From JADGGM01 sp027307005 (GTDB taxonomy: Bacteria > Gemmatimonadota > Gemmatimonadetes > Gemmatimonadales > Gemmatimonadaceae), in contig DATIEP010000085.1 in the NCBI GenBank assembly GCA_035455745.1, positions 47,073-111,072 of the forward strand: a stretch of DNA of 64,000 nucleotides, read 5' to 3'. A program made the position numbers and the translations under genes. Below, in pieces: positions 10,217-18,662 of this stretch (position 1 is its first letter; each line of letters starts with the position of its first letter). The notes under the pieces are model-generated. The model was given only the letters and a program-made list of their open reading frames with translations. It did no database searches and was not told the origin of the DNA.

Positions 10217-10235
10217 TCGACGTTGGATCGACGTT
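10217..10235 (-). promoter_or_regulatory. Direct repeat upstream of the DGPF/ECF operon
   Basis: TCGACGTT occurs twice with an 11-bp period (10217-10224 and 10228-10235), i.e. AACGTCGA on the coding strand, 55-73 bp before the DGPF start codon. It might be an activator site or part of an ECF-type promoter; this is inference from position only. The rest of the gap to the divergent M28 gene (10163-10438) shows nothing else I can name. Confidence 0.3.
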
Positions 10236-10438
10236 CGGGCTCGGCGCCGCCGGACATTTTCATTTCGCTGTGCAATATCGTTCGCGGCCGGGTCGTGGGT
10301 GGGGCTTCGGCGCGCCTCGGATCGGCTCCGGCGCGGCCGTGCATGCAGCGCAGCCCGGTGTTCGACCGTAATCTTTGCGGTGTCGCTGTACGGCGCGCCG
10401 TCGATCGGCGCAACCCATTCGCCCCGAGTTCGGTATTC

Positions 10439-11668
10439 ATGGCCACTCTGTCCACGCATCTCGCTCAGGCCGCGCTCCTCGTGTCGGCCGGGGTCGCGCC
10501 CGCCGGCGCCCAGTCTCCGCAGCCCCCGCGCGACACGGCGGATCCCCAGATCACGCAGCTGGTGTCCCGCCTAACGCTGGACCGCTACAAGGCGACCGTG
10601 AAGGGCTTGACGCAGTTCGGCGACCGCCGCCAGGGCACCGACCGCAATCGTGCGGCCGTGGACTGGATCGAGGCGCAACTCGAGAGCTACGGATGCACGC
10701 CCACGCAGCGGATCACGTACGACTATCAACCGCCGCCACCGCGCGCGCGACCGACGCCGGAGCAAATCGCGGCATTTCAGAAAGCGCGCGCGCGTGGGGA
10801 GGGCCAGGGCGGATCGCGCATCCGAGGGAACCGCGGCCCGGTGGGGGTGAACAACGATTCACTCAAGCAGCCCGATCCCGCGATTCGCGCGCTCGACGCG
10901 CAGCCGAGCACGCCGGGCGAGCGGCAGGAAGTGTACTGCACGAAGGTGGGCACCGTGCATCCCGACGAGATGTACATCGTCGGCGGCCACATGGACGGGA
11001 TCGGCTGGGGCCAGGCGGCCAACGACGACGGCTCGGGCACTGCGTTAGTCATGGAGCTCGCGCGCGTGCTCAGCGCGCCGGACGTGCGCACTGACGTCTC
11101 GATCCGGTTCATCCTGTGGAACAACGAGGAGACCGGGCTCAACGGATCGCGCGCGTACGTCGCGCAGCGCGCGGCGCTGCAGGGCAAGGAGGATCCGCCG
11201 GGGTCGGGAACGTATCCGGAACCCAGGTGGCTCGGCATGATCCAGCACGACATGGAGCTGTTCGACCACGGGATGCCTAACGCACAGGGGCAGGTGAGCA
11301 AGACGCAGCGCCCCGACGCCGACGTGAACATCGAGTTCCAATCCAAATCGAAATTCGCCGAAGGCTCGGAGCGACTCGCGTGGGCGTTCCGCGATGCGAA
11401 CGAGAAATACGCGACGGACTATCCCGCGGCCGTCGGCCCGCACATGACGAACACCGACTCGGCGCCGTTCCAGGATCTGGTGCCGGCCATCAGCATCCGC
11501 GAGAACGAGCGCGGCATGCAGATCGGCGCGGGATGGGACCCGCAGTGGCACCAGCCGACCGATGTGTTTTCGACGTACAGCGACGACGACTTCCGGTTGG
11601 GCTTGAATGCGGCGCAGACGACGTTGGGCGCGGTGGCGACGTTGGCGGGCGCGCATCTCGCGCAGTGA
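10439..11668 (+). CDS. Secreted M28-family zinc aminopeptidase
   Basis: The 409-residue protein starts at ATG 10439, chosen because it gives a signal peptide (residues 1-24, ending PAGA before QSPQ); the upstream in-frame extension is not protein-like. The M28 two-zinc site is complete: H184 in GGHMDG, D196 in NDDGSGT, E230/E231 in NNEETGLNGS, D340 in NTDSAPF and H371 in WHQPTD. These enzymes release N-terminal residues from peptides outside the cytoplasm. There is no Shine-Dalgarno sequence before the ATG. It is divergent from the DGPF/ECF unit. A Pro/Arg-rich insert (residues about 98-145) before the catalytic core is poorly conserved in type and may be a flexible linker. Confidence 0.92.
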   Translation: MATLSTHLAQAALLVSAGVAPAGAQSPQPPRDTADPQITQLVSRLTLDRYKATVKGLTQFGDRRQGTDRNRAAVDWIEAQLESYGCTPTQRITYDYQPPPPRARPTPEQIAAFQKARARGEGQGGSRIRGNRGPVGVNNDSLKQPDPAIRALDAQPSTPGERQEVYCTKVGTVHPDEMYIVGGHMDGIGWGQAANDDGSGTALVMELARVLSAPDVRTDVSIRFILWNNEETGLNGSRAYVAQRAALQGKEDPPGSGTYPEPRWLGMIQHDMELFDHGMPNAQGQVSKTQRPDADVNIEFQSKSKFAEGSERLAWAFRDANEKYATDYPAAVGPHMTNTDSAPFQDLVPAISIRENERGMQIGAGWDPQWHQPTDVFSTYSDDDFRLGLNAAQTTLGAVATLAGAHLAQ

Positions 11669-11782
11669 GCGCCGCGGGTTCGGATCCTTTCATCGCGTTC
11701 GGCGCCGGTCTATCATTGCATGGCGCTTCTCGGCCGCGCCGTTCATTCCGTCGCAGCGATCGATTCCATCATCCCACCTGTC

Positions 11783-12445
11783 ATGCGCAGTCTGAGCCAT
11801 CTCTTCGAGAACAATCGCGCGTGGGCCGCCGAGATGACGCGACAGGATCCGGCGTTTTTCAGCCGGCTCTCGGGCCAGCAGGCGCCGCAGTACCTGTGGA
11901 TCGGCTGCTCCGACAGCCGTGTGCCGGCCAATCAGATCGTCGGGCTGCCGCCCGGCGAGATGTTCGTGCACCGCAACATCGCCAACGTCGTGGTGCACTC
12001 GGATCTCAACTGCCTGTCGGTGATGCAGTTCGCGGTGGAGTATCTCCACGTCCAGCACATCATCGTCTGCGGGCACTACGGGTGCGGCGGCGTGGCGGCC
12101 GCGCTGCGCGAGGACAAGTTAGGCGTGGTGGACAACTGGCTGCGCCACGTGCAGGACGTGCGGTGGAAGCACCACGCCGAGCTGGATGCGCTGCCTAACG
12201 AGGACGAGCGGCGCCGCCGGCTGTGCGAGCTCAACGTGATGGCGCAGGTGGTGAACGCCGCGCAGACCACGGTGGTGCGCGATGCGTGGGGGCGCGGCCA
12301 GCCGCTGTGGGTGCACGGCTGGGTGTACGGGCTCAAAGACGGCCTGCTGCGCGACCTGGGCCTGTGCATCGCCGCGGACGACGAGTTGCCGCGTCTGAGA
12401 TCCGCACCCGAGACGCCGCCGAGTGAAATGCCTCGGCAGCGCTGA
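11783..12445 (+). CDS. can: Beta-class carbonic anhydrase
   Basis: A 220-residue beta-carbonic anhydrase. With ATG 11783 as start the zinc site falls on C42, D44, H98 and C101, with R46 of the Asp-Arg dyad (CSDSR, GHYGCGG), the same numbering as E. coli Can, which supports this start over the upstream in-frame ATG at 11720. It interconverts CO2 and bicarbonate in the cytoplasm, supplying bicarbonate to carboxylases. It sits 114 bp after the M28 gene with no clear shared function and no Shine-Dalgarno sequence. The C-terminal tail after residue 200 is short and variable. Function is certain at family level. Confidence 0.96.
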   Translation: MRSLSHLFENNRAWAAEMTRQDPAFFSRLSGQQAPQYLWIGCSDSRVPANQIVGLPPGEMFVHRNIANVVVHSDLNCLSVMQFAVEYLHVQHIIVCGHYGCGGVAAALREDKLGVVDNWLRHVQDVRWKHHAELDALPNEDERRRRLCELNVMAQVVNAAQTTVVRDAWGRGQPLWVHGWVYGLKDGLLRDLGLCIAADDELPRLRSAPETPPSEMPRQR

Positions 12446-12472
12446 TCGCATCGCGTCAGGCCGGCAGGGTCG

Positions 12473-12898
12473 CTACGGCTCCATGGACACCGCGGCGCGC
12501 TTCCCCGGCGCAAGCGACGCCGGTCCCGTGCCCAACATGGCGATGGTCAGCGCGCCCGCGAGCAGCGTCAGCTCCAGCTCGATGCCCTGCGGCGAGAAGA
12601 ATCCGCCGTGCAGCTTCACGAACAGAATCACGATCAGCATTTCGATCGCCATGAGGCAGGCCGGCCATCGCGCCCACACGCCGAAGAAAATCGCGAGACC
12701 GCCGATGAATTCGACGAGGATCGCCACCCACGCCGCCACCACCGGCAACGGAATTCCCATGTGCGACATCGCCATCGCCGTCCCGCCGACGCCATAGAAG
12801 AAGAGCTTCTGTCCGCCGTGCATCGCGAACACGAGTCCGATCACGAGACGAATGGGAACGATGCCCCAGCCCACAGCGCGGTCCGTAAAGTCAGTCAT
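12473..12898 (-). CDS. DoxX-family membrane protein
   Basis: A 141-residue integral membrane protein with four predicted hydrophobic segments (about 13-33, 48-70, 77-97, 104-125) and the family features HGGQKLFFYG near residue 28 and EFIGGLAIFFG near 63. DoxX proteins are small inner-membrane proteins; some are linked to thiosulfate or thiol oxidation and others to redox stress, but most have no proven role. The gene starts at ATG 12898 with a GAGGTG Shine-Dalgarno sequence 6 bp upstream and converges on carbonic anhydrase. Assignment to family is sure, function is not. Confidence 0.9.
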   Translation of the reverse strand: MTDFTDRAVGWGIVPIRLVIGLVFAMHGGQKLFFYGVGGTAMAMSHMGIPLPVVAAWVAILVEFIGGLAIFFGVWARWPACLMAIEMLIVILFVKLHGGFFSPQGIELELTLLAGALTIAMLGTGPASLAPGKRAAVSMEP

Positions 12899-12984
12899 CG
12901 TGCACCTCGTGGTCGAGCGTTAGTCGGAGGCTGCTGTGCCGGCGATGCTACGGATATACGGATGGGGGCGGCTCGAGGCCAGTA

Positions 12985-13368
12985 TCATTGAACCACGGTC
13001 ACCGATAGCGTTGCCGAGAGTCCGCCTTTCGCTGCCGACACGTCTGCCTTTCCCGGGGCAAGCGCGTGCGCGGTTCCGTCGGTGGCGATGCTGACGATCG
13101 TCGAGTCGGTCGTCCCCCAAGTGACGCTGGCGGCGGGGATGTTTTGAATCACGCAGCCCGTACTGCCGACGCCCGGTCCGAGCACGCCCTGCTGCGCAAC
13201 GAGGGTCACGTCCTCGCCCACCGTGAGCGTGGACGATTTGCCGTTCGCGATGACGAGAAAGATCTTGCCGCCGCACACACTGTTGGGCGAGAGCGCGCCC
13301 GAGTTGCACGCGGCGCTGGCAATGGCGGCGCCCATCGCTGCAATCGACAACACGGTCCGATATCGCAT
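12985..13368 (-). CDS. Small lipoprotein with a bacterial Ig-like (BIG2-type) domain
   Basis: The start at ATG 13368 gives a lipoprotein signal ending ASAAC with the lipidated Cys at residue 21; a longer frame to 13428 adds a non-signal basic stretch and was rejected. The 127-residue protein then reads as one Ig-like sandwich: VGEDVTLVAQ, VTWGTTDSTIVSI, GTAHALAPGKADVSA and a final LSVTVVQ, the usual pattern of a BIG2 domain. Cys59 and Cys81 or nearby cysteines may form a disulfide. It is probably a surface or periplasmic anchor/adhesion-type module; nothing more can be inferred from context. Confidence 0.75.
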   Translation of the reverse strand: MRYRTVLSIAAMGAAIASAACNSGALSPNSVCGGKIFLVIANGKSSTLTVGEDVTLVAQQGVLGPGVGSTGCVIQNIPAASVTWGTTDSTIVSIATDGTAHALAPGKADVSAAKGGLSATLSVTVVQ

Positions 13369-13758
13369 GAGGCTGCTCTCGTGTCGGTCATGGCGACGCG
13401 GGGCGCGCCGTCTCGCGAATGGATTCACGGCGCGGGCCTCGCGCGCAAGGGTCTCCTGAGCTCGTCATGCGACGACGACGCGGCCCACGAGACACCTCTC
13501 GAGCGGGCCGCCTGGTTCCCGTGGAGCGAGACCGCTCCGGGCGAACGCTCTATTCGCTGCGCATGGCGACGAGCGGGTCGACGCGCGATCCGCGCCGCGC
13601 CGGGACGATGACGCGAGGCAGCCCGGGTGTCCGCTTTCGGTATCGCGTGTGCGACATCTGACAGCACGTTGACCACGTCGGCGGCTTGGTGCATTCTCCG
13701 CGCAGGGTGGTTCTGGTGGCGAAGCTGTGAAAATTCACGCGGTCGAGAGGGAGGGGTC
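13369..13758. other. 390-bp gap between the BIG2 lipoprotein and the NmrA gene
   Basis: No intact gene is seen here. It holds the remnant of a permease C-terminus (13550-13612, annotated separately) and, at its right end, the strong purine-rich ribosome binding site GGGAGGGG just before the ATG at 13759. Open frames here on both strands lack starts, signals or protein-like composition. The gap could have come from a deletion that removed most of a permease gene. Confidence 0.5.
13550..13612 (-). pseudogene. Remnant of an FtsX/MacB-type ABC permease C-terminus
   Basis: On the minus strand the 20 codons before the TAG at 13550-13552 read VIVPARRGSRVDPLVAMRSE, which matches the invariant tail of large MacB/FtsX-like permeases (PARRASRVDPxxALRxE). 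Upstream in the same frame there are no membrane segments and the frame closes at 13738, so only the tail survives. Seen: the tail motif and the stop. Inferred: a deleted permease gene. A chance match to this signature over about 18 positions is unlikely but cannot be excluded without alignment. Confidence 0.55.
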
Positions 13759-14913
13759 ATGGCGGCGAAGAAGCGCAAGACGGCTCGGAAAACGACGCGC
13801 AAGCGGAAACCGACGGCCACGAAGCGGCGCAGCGCCAAGACCACGACCAAGCGCGGTGTGCCGGCGAAAAAAAAGCGCGGGGCAGCAACGACGCCGCGCC
13901 GTGCATTGACGAAAGGCAAGAGCGCGCCCAAGGCGAAGACGACTCGAGCATCGTCGGCGCGCCGTGCACCGAAGCGCATCATCGCGATCATGGGCGCCAC
14001 CGGGTCGCAGGGCGGGGGCCTGGCGCGCGCGATCCTGAGCGACTCGTCGAGCGGCTTCACCGTGCGCGCGATCACGCGCAACCCCGACGCGCCGGCGGCG
14101 CGCGAGCTGGCTCGGTTAGGCGCGGAGGTGGTCGCCGGCAACGCCGAGGACCGGTCGAGCCTCGAGCGCGCGTTCGCAGGCGCCTACGGCGCCTACTGCG
14201 TCACGTTCTTCTGGGCGCACATGTCGCCCGAGCGGGAGAAGGCCGAGGCCATGGCGCAGGCCCAGGCCGCCAAGCGCGCCGGCGTGGAGCACGCCGTCTG
14301 GTCGACGCTCGAGGACACGCGCCAGTTCGTTCCGTTAGGCGATACGCGCATCCCGACGCTCATGGGCCACTACAAGGTGCCGCACTTCGACGCCAAGGCC
14401 GAAGCCGACGCGTATTTCGCGACGCTCGGCGTCCCGACCACGTACCTGGTCACGTCGTTCTACTGGGACAACTTCATCCACTTCGGCATGAACCCGAAAC
14501 CGGGCGCGGACGGCGTGCTCGAGATCGCGCTGCCGATCGGAACCGCGAAGCTGTCGGGCATCGCCGCCGAAGACATCGGCAAGTGTGCGTACGGCATCTT
14601 CAAGCGCGGCGCGCCGTACATCGGACGCCGCGTCGGCATCGCCGGCGGCCACCTCACCGGCGCGGAGATGGCGGCATCGCTCGGCAAGGCGTTAGGCAGG
14701 CCCGTGCGCTACGTGGCCGTGCCGCCGGACGTCTATCGCCACCTCGGCTTCCCGGGGGCGGACGAGCTCGGGAACATGTTCCAGATCGATGCCGAGTTTC
14801 AGGATCGGTTCATGGCGGCGCGCGACATTCGCGAGGCCAGGGCGCTCAACCCGGCGCTCCAGACCTTCGACGACTGGGCGAAGGCGCACCGGAAGGAGAT
14901 GCCGACGTCCTAA
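13759..14913 (+). CDS. NmrA/atypical SDR NAD(P)-binding protein with histone-like basic N-terminal tail
   Basis: The 384-residue protein starts at ATG 13759, 7 bp after a GGGAGGGG ribosome binding site. Residues 1-72 are almost only Lys, Arg, Ala and Thr (AKKRKTARKTTRKRKP and similar), like histone H1 or AlgP tails. Residues 74-384 are an NmrA-type Rossmann protein with the dinucleotide motif GATGSQGGG from G79 and the later STLEDT and TSFYWDNF segments of the HSCARG/NmrA group, which act as NAD(P)-sensing regulators or reductases. The tail suggests DNA or RNA binding joined to redox sensing; that is inference. The TAA stop overlaps the stop codon of the convergent APC gene. NmrA-like proteins normally lack such a tail. 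Confidence 0.88.
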   Translation: MAAKKRKTARKTTRKRKPTATKRRSAKTTTKRGVPAKKKRGAATTPRRALTKGKSAPKAKTTRASSARRAPKRIIAIMGATGSQGGGLARAILSDSSSGFTVRAITRNPDAPAARELARLGAEVVAGNAEDRSSLERAFAGAYGAYCVTFFWAHMSPEREKAEAMAQAQAAKRAGVEHAVWSTLEDTRQFVPLGDTRIPTLMGHYKVPHFDAKAEADAYFATLGVPTTYLVTSFYWDNFIHFGMNPKPGADGVLEIALPIGTAKLSGIAAEDIGKCAYGIFKRGAPYIGRRVGIAGGHLTGAEMAASLGKALGRPVRYVAVPPDVYRHLGFPGADELGNMFQIDAEFQDRFMAARDIREARALNPALQTFDDWAKAHRKEMPTS

Positions 14914-16406
14914 CGGAGCGTCGGAGCCGCGGGCGCCGGGTCGGCCGGCGCCGCGGCGACGTCGCGCGAGCGGCGCGCGCGGAACCAGGCGTACACCGGA
15001 ATGCCTCCCACCAGAAACCCGAGCGCGGCGATCGCCTGCGCCGGTGCGGTCGTCACCGCATTCCCGATCATCCAGACCGTGGCCACGACGTAAATCGCCG
15101 GCACGACGGGATATCCCGTCACCCGGTACGGGCGCGGACGGTCGGGCTGCGTGGCGCGCAGCCGGAACACGGCGGTCACCGTGAGCGCGAAGAAAATCAT
15201 GAACGCGAACACGGCGAGATCGCTCAGCTGGTCGTACGTGCCCGATGTCGCGAGTACCGACGCCCAAGCCGCGAACGCCGCAATCGCCCATCCGGGCACG
15301 TGCGATCGCCGCGTGACGCGGCCGAATACGGGAAAGAACTGACGCGTCCGCGACATCGCGAACAGCACGCGCGAGTTGGACAGGAGTCCGCCGTTCATCG
15401 TACCGAGCGTCGCGATGATGAACACGAGTGCCGCCAGCTTGGTCGTGTCGCTGGCGAGAAAGCTGCCGACGGCGAGTGCGGCAACCGCCGGCGCTCCAGG
15501 GTGCAGCGTCGAATTCGCCGACGCGACGGTCGCCGCGGGCAACGCATAGAAGTAGGCGGCGTCGATCGCGAGGTACAGCACGATCACGATGAATGTGCCG
15601 CCGATGAGCGCGCGCGGCACGTTGCGTCCCGGATTCCGGATCTCGCCCGCGGCCATCGGCAGATACGACCATCCGCTGTACGCCCACACCGCGCCTACCA
15701 GCGCGGCGCCGAATGCCGACACGCTCACCGCGCCGCCCGGCGCTGGGTGCGCGAAGTGCGCCCAGGATCCGCCGCGAGCCGCGGCGAGCGCGCCGGCCAC
15801 GATGCCGATCACAGCCAACACTTTGATCGTCGCCAGCGCCACTTGCACGCGTCCGCCGGCGCGGACGCCGGCGCAGTTGATGACGGCCAGGGTCAGAATC
15901 GGTACGATGGCCACGGCTTGCGGCGCGCCGAACGACCAGTGCACCGGCACGCCCCACACGGTTCCGGCGACCCGCACCCAGGCGCCGCCTAACGAAACCA
16001 GCGGCGACAGGAAGGTCGCGAACGACACGCCGAGGGCGGCCAGCGAGCCGCTGCCGGCGGTGAAGCGCACCCAGCCATAGAGGAAGGCGACCGCGTCGCC
16101 GTACGCCGCGCGCAGAAACACGTACTCGCCGCCGGCCTCCGGCATCATCGCCCCCAACTCGGCGTACGCCAGGGCGCCGAACAGCGTGAGCACGCCGGCC
16201 GCCAGCCACGCCGCCAGCACGGCCCACGGGCTGCCTAACTGCTGCGTCATCACCGCCGCTTTGAGCAGCACGCCGGTGCCGACGATGGTCCCGACGACTA
16301 ACGAAATCGAGTCGAGGAGCGACAGCCGGCGCACCAGCCCTCCGCCGCTCGTCCCTTCGCCGCTTCCGCGCAGGCCGGCGGCGGCCGGCGGCGGCGACGC
16401 CGTCAT
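14910..16406 (-). CDS. APC-family amino acid permease
   Basis: A 498-residue inner-membrane transporter of the amino acid-polyamine-organocation superfamily, with about 12 hydrophobic segments starting near residue 34. The first helix shows the broken-helix substrate motif GTIVGTGVL and is followed by AYAELGAMMPEAGGEYVFLR, both hallmarks of this group. It moves an amino acid with protons or by exchange; the substrate cannot be read from sequence. The ATG overlaps the TGA of the upstream cyclophilin gene by 4 bp, so the two are translationally coupled. Its own TAG overlaps the TAA of the convergent NmrA gene. Confidence 0.93.
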   Translation of the reverse strand: MTASPPPAAAGLRGSGEGTSGGGLVRRLSLLDSISLVVGTIVGTGVLLKAAVMTQQLGSPWAVLAAWLAAGVLTLFGALAYAELGAMMPEAGGEYVFLRAAYGDAVAFLYGWVRFTAGSGSLAALGVSFATFLSPLVSLGGAWVRVAGTVWGVPVHWSFGAPQAVAIVPILTLAVINCAGVRAGGRVQVALATIKVLAVIGIVAGALAAARGGSWAHFAHPAPGGAVSVSAFGAALVGAVWAYSGWSYLPMAAGEIRNPGRNVPRALIGGTFIVIVLYLAIDAAYFYALPAATVASANSTLHPGAPAVAALAVGSFLASDTTKLAALVFIIATLGTMNGGLLSNSRVLFAMSRTRQFFPVFGRVTRRSHVPGWAIAAFAAWASVLATSGTYDQLSDLAVFAFMIFFALTVTAVFRLRATQPDRPRPYRVTGYPVVPAIYVVATVWMIGNAVTTAPAQAIAALGFLVGGIPVYAWFRARRSRDVAAAPADPAPAAPTLR

Positions 16407-17143
16407 GGCGCGCGCACGATCGTCGCCCTGATGAGATGATCCAGCCGGGGATAGTTGCGATCGAGATAGGCGTTGCCGCCCTCGAACACCGGACCCTGCT
16501 TCCCGCCTCGCATGCCGCCGCCCGCCGTCTCGCCGTACTCCGAATTCAACCGATCCACCACGTCCATGCCGCGAACGACGGAGCCGAGTGGTGCGAAACC
16601 CTGCGCATCCAGCTGCGGGTTGTCACGCAGGTTGATGTAGATCTGCGTCGTACGCGTGTCGGGTCCGGTCATCGCGAACGCGCAGGTTCCGCGCGCGTTC
16701 GTGTGACGAACGCTGTCGTCGCCGATGCGCTGGTCGCGCCATCGCTGTGCGATTGCGGGATCGCCCGCGATGCCGAATTGCACGATGTATCCGGCGCGCA
16801 CGCGGGAGAACCGCGAGTCGTCGAAATATCCGGAACGCACGAGCTGGTAGAACCGGTCGACGCCGCGAGGCGCCCACGCGCGGACTGCGCCGACGACGAA
16901 CGCGCCCTTGGTCGTCTCGAAGCGAACGAAGAAGCGATCGGGCGCGCGCGTATGCCAGAACGCGTTTGAGGGATCGCGCAGCACGGTGCGCGCCGGAGCC
17001 GGCGCGTTGGGCGAAGCGCCGGGCGACCGATGGCACCCCACAGCTGCGATGCACACCATCGCGAATGCGATGGCTTCCGCGCGCGATGCTGAGCTCCGCA
17101 CGACACATGATGCGCCATGGACAGGCACGCTGTCCAGTGACAT
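16403..17143 (-). CDS. Secreted cyclophilin-type peptidyl-prolyl isomerase, probable lipoprotein
   Basis: The 246-residue protein has a cyclophilin domain over about residues 65-245 with the typical segments FETTKGAF, GVDRFYQLVRSGYFDDSRFSRV, GTCAFAMTGPDTRTTQIYINLRDN and GFAPLGSVVRGMDVVDRL. A hydrophobic stretch ending AAVGC (Cys37) looks like a lipobox, giving a periplasmic lipoprotein. The start at 17143 is the longest; an inner ATG at 17059 would shorten the signal too much. Cyclophilins speed cis-trans turns of prolyl bonds during folding of exported proteins. It is the first gene of a two-gene unit with the APC permease and is divergent from the alpha-galactosidase across 79 bp. Confidence 0.9.
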   Translation of the reverse strand: MSLDSVPVHGASCVVRSSASRAEAIAFAMVCIAAVGCHRSPGASPNAPAPARTVLRDPSNAFWHTRAPDRFFVRFETTKGAFVVGAVRAWAPRGVDRFYQLVRSGYFDDSRFSRVRAGYIVQFGIAGDPAIAQRWRDQRIGDDSVRHTNARGTCAFAMTGPDTRTTQIYINLRDNPQLDAQGFAPLGSVVRGMDVVDRLNSEYGETAGGGMRGGKQGPVFEGGNAYLDRNYPRLDHLIRATIVRAP

Positions 17144-17222
17144 GCGCCAACGCCTGGCGCTTGCTTCGTTTCGTGCGCACCAGCATCATCGGCCAACGCT
17201 TCGATCGCCTGGAGGATGGACC

Positions 17223-18404
17223 GTGTCCGCTCGCGTCGGATTGTTCGTCGTTGCGTTGGTCATGGGCTCACTCGCGCCGACGCCGCCCTCGCATGCGCCG
17301 CTGCCGGCATCGGCGCCGGCCAACGGCCTCGCGCTCACGCCGCCCATGGGGTGGAACAGCTGGAACCACTTTCACTGCGACGTCAATGAGCAAACGATCC
17401 GCGAGACCGCGGACGCAATGGTATCGAGCGGCATGCGGGACGCTGGTTATCGCTACGTGGTGATCGACGACTGCTGGCAAGTTGCGCGCGATGCCAACGG
17501 CGTACTGGTCGCCGACTCGACCCGGTTTCCGCACGGCATCAAGGCGCTCGCCGATTACGTCCACTCGAAGGGATTGAAGTTCGGCATCTATACCGACGCT
17601 GGGACCAACACGTGCCAGGGTCGCCCAGGGACACTCGGCCACGAAGACCTGGATGCGCGCACGTTCGCCGAATGGGGCGTCGACTATGTGAAGGAAGATT
17701 GGTGTCACGCCGCGAAGCTCGATGCGCCCACCCAGTACGCAAAGTTCCGCGATGCGCTCGCGCGCACCGGGCGCCCGATCGTCTTCAGCATCTGCGAGTG
17801 GGGATCGAACCAACCGTGGGAGTGGGCGCCCCGCGTCGGCAATCTGTGGCGAACCACGGATGACATCGAGGACACGTGGAGCTCGATGCTGGACAATCTC
17901 GACCAGTCGGGGCAGCATGCGACGGCCGCCAGTCCGGGCGCGTGGAACGACCCCGACATGCTCGAGGTGGGCAACGGCGGCATGACCGCGGACGAATATC
18001 GCGCGCACTTCAGTTTGTGGGCGATCATGGCCGCGCCGCTCATCGCCGGCAACGACCTGCGTCACATGTCGCCGGAAACGGTGCAGACGCTCACCAATCG
18101 CGAAGTGATCGCCGTGGATCAGGACTCGTTAGGCGCGCAGGGCATTCTGGTGTGGGAACGGCCGCCCGAGCTCCAGGTGTGGGCCAAACCATTGCGCGAC
18201 GGCTCGCGCGCGATCGCCCTACTCAACCGCTCGTCCGCGCCGGCCAAGATCACCGCCTACTTCCCGCGCGCCGGCCTGCGCACAGACTCGGCGCAGATCC
18301 GCGACCTCTGGCAGCACAAAAATCTCGGCACGTTCGCCCGTCAGTTCGCGAGCGTCGTCCCTCCGCACGCCGTCATGCTGCTCCGCGCGATACCCGTTCG
18401 CTGA
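17223..18404 (+). CDS. Secreted GH27 alpha-galactosidase
   Basis: The start is GTG 17223, set by a GGAGGA sequence 8 bp upstream and by the signal peptide that follows (VSARVGLFVVALVMGSLA..., cleaved near HAP or ASA). The 393-residue enzyme opens with the GH27 signature LTPPMGWNSWNHF, has the nucleophile D159 in YVKEDWCH and the acid/base region WNDPDML (D243/D245). A small C-terminal beta domain follows. It removes terminal alpha-linked galactose, or in some members N-acetylgalactosamine or arabinose, from oligosaccharides outside the cytoplasm. No transporter or other glycosidase lies next to it. Its 3' end borders the 44-bp repeat array. Confidence 0.95.
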   Translation: MSARVGLFVVALVMGSLAPTPPSHAPLPASAPANGLALTPPMGWNSWNHFHCDVNEQTIRETADAMVSSGMRDAGYRYVVIDDCWQVARDANGVLVADSTRFPHGIKALADYVHSKGLKFGIYTDAGTNTCQGRPGTLGHEDLDARTFAEWGVDYVKEDWCHAAKLDAPTQYAKFRDALARTGRPIVFSICEWGSNQPWEWAPRVGNLWRTTDDIEDTWSSMLDNLDQSGQHATAASPGAWNDPDMLEVGNGGMTADEYRAHFSLWAIMAAPLIAGNDLRHMSPETVQTLTNREVIAVDQDSLGAQGILVWERPPELQVWAKPLRDGSRAIALLNRSSAPAKITAYFPRAGLRTDSAQIRDLWQHKNLGTFARQFASVVPPHAVMLLRAIPVR

Positions 18405-18416
18405 CGAGCCTATCCA

Positions 18417-18662
18417 GCTTTGTCCGCGCCGTGTCCGCCTTTGACTCCGCGCCCTGTCCGGCTTTGTCCGCGCCGTGTCCGCCTTTGACTCCGCGCCCTC
18501 TCCGGCTTTGTCCGCGCCGTGTCCGCCTTTGACTCCGCGCCCTCTCCGGCTTTGTCCGCGCCGTGTCCGCCTTTGTCTCCGCGCCCTGTCCGGCTTTGTC
18601 CGCTCAGTGTCCGCCTTTGACTCCGCGCCCTCTCCGGCTTTGTCCGCGCAGTGTCCGCCTTC
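18417..18662. repeat. 44-bp tandem repeat array, about 5.6 copies
   Basis: Copies of a 44-bp unit that begins GCTTTGTCCGCGCCGTGTCC start at 18417, 18461, 18505, 18549, 18593 and 18637 (the last partial). Units differ by only a few substitutions, for example ACTCC/TCTCC and GCGCC/GCTCA. Each unit contains two TTTG(T/A)-CCGC-like halves. The array fills the whole gap between the converging alpha-galactosidase and S41 protease genes and runs straight into the TGA stop of the S41 gene (18661-18663). The array is open in several frames, but the encoded proline/serine or Arg/Gly-rich text is not a real protein. Confidence 0.95.
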
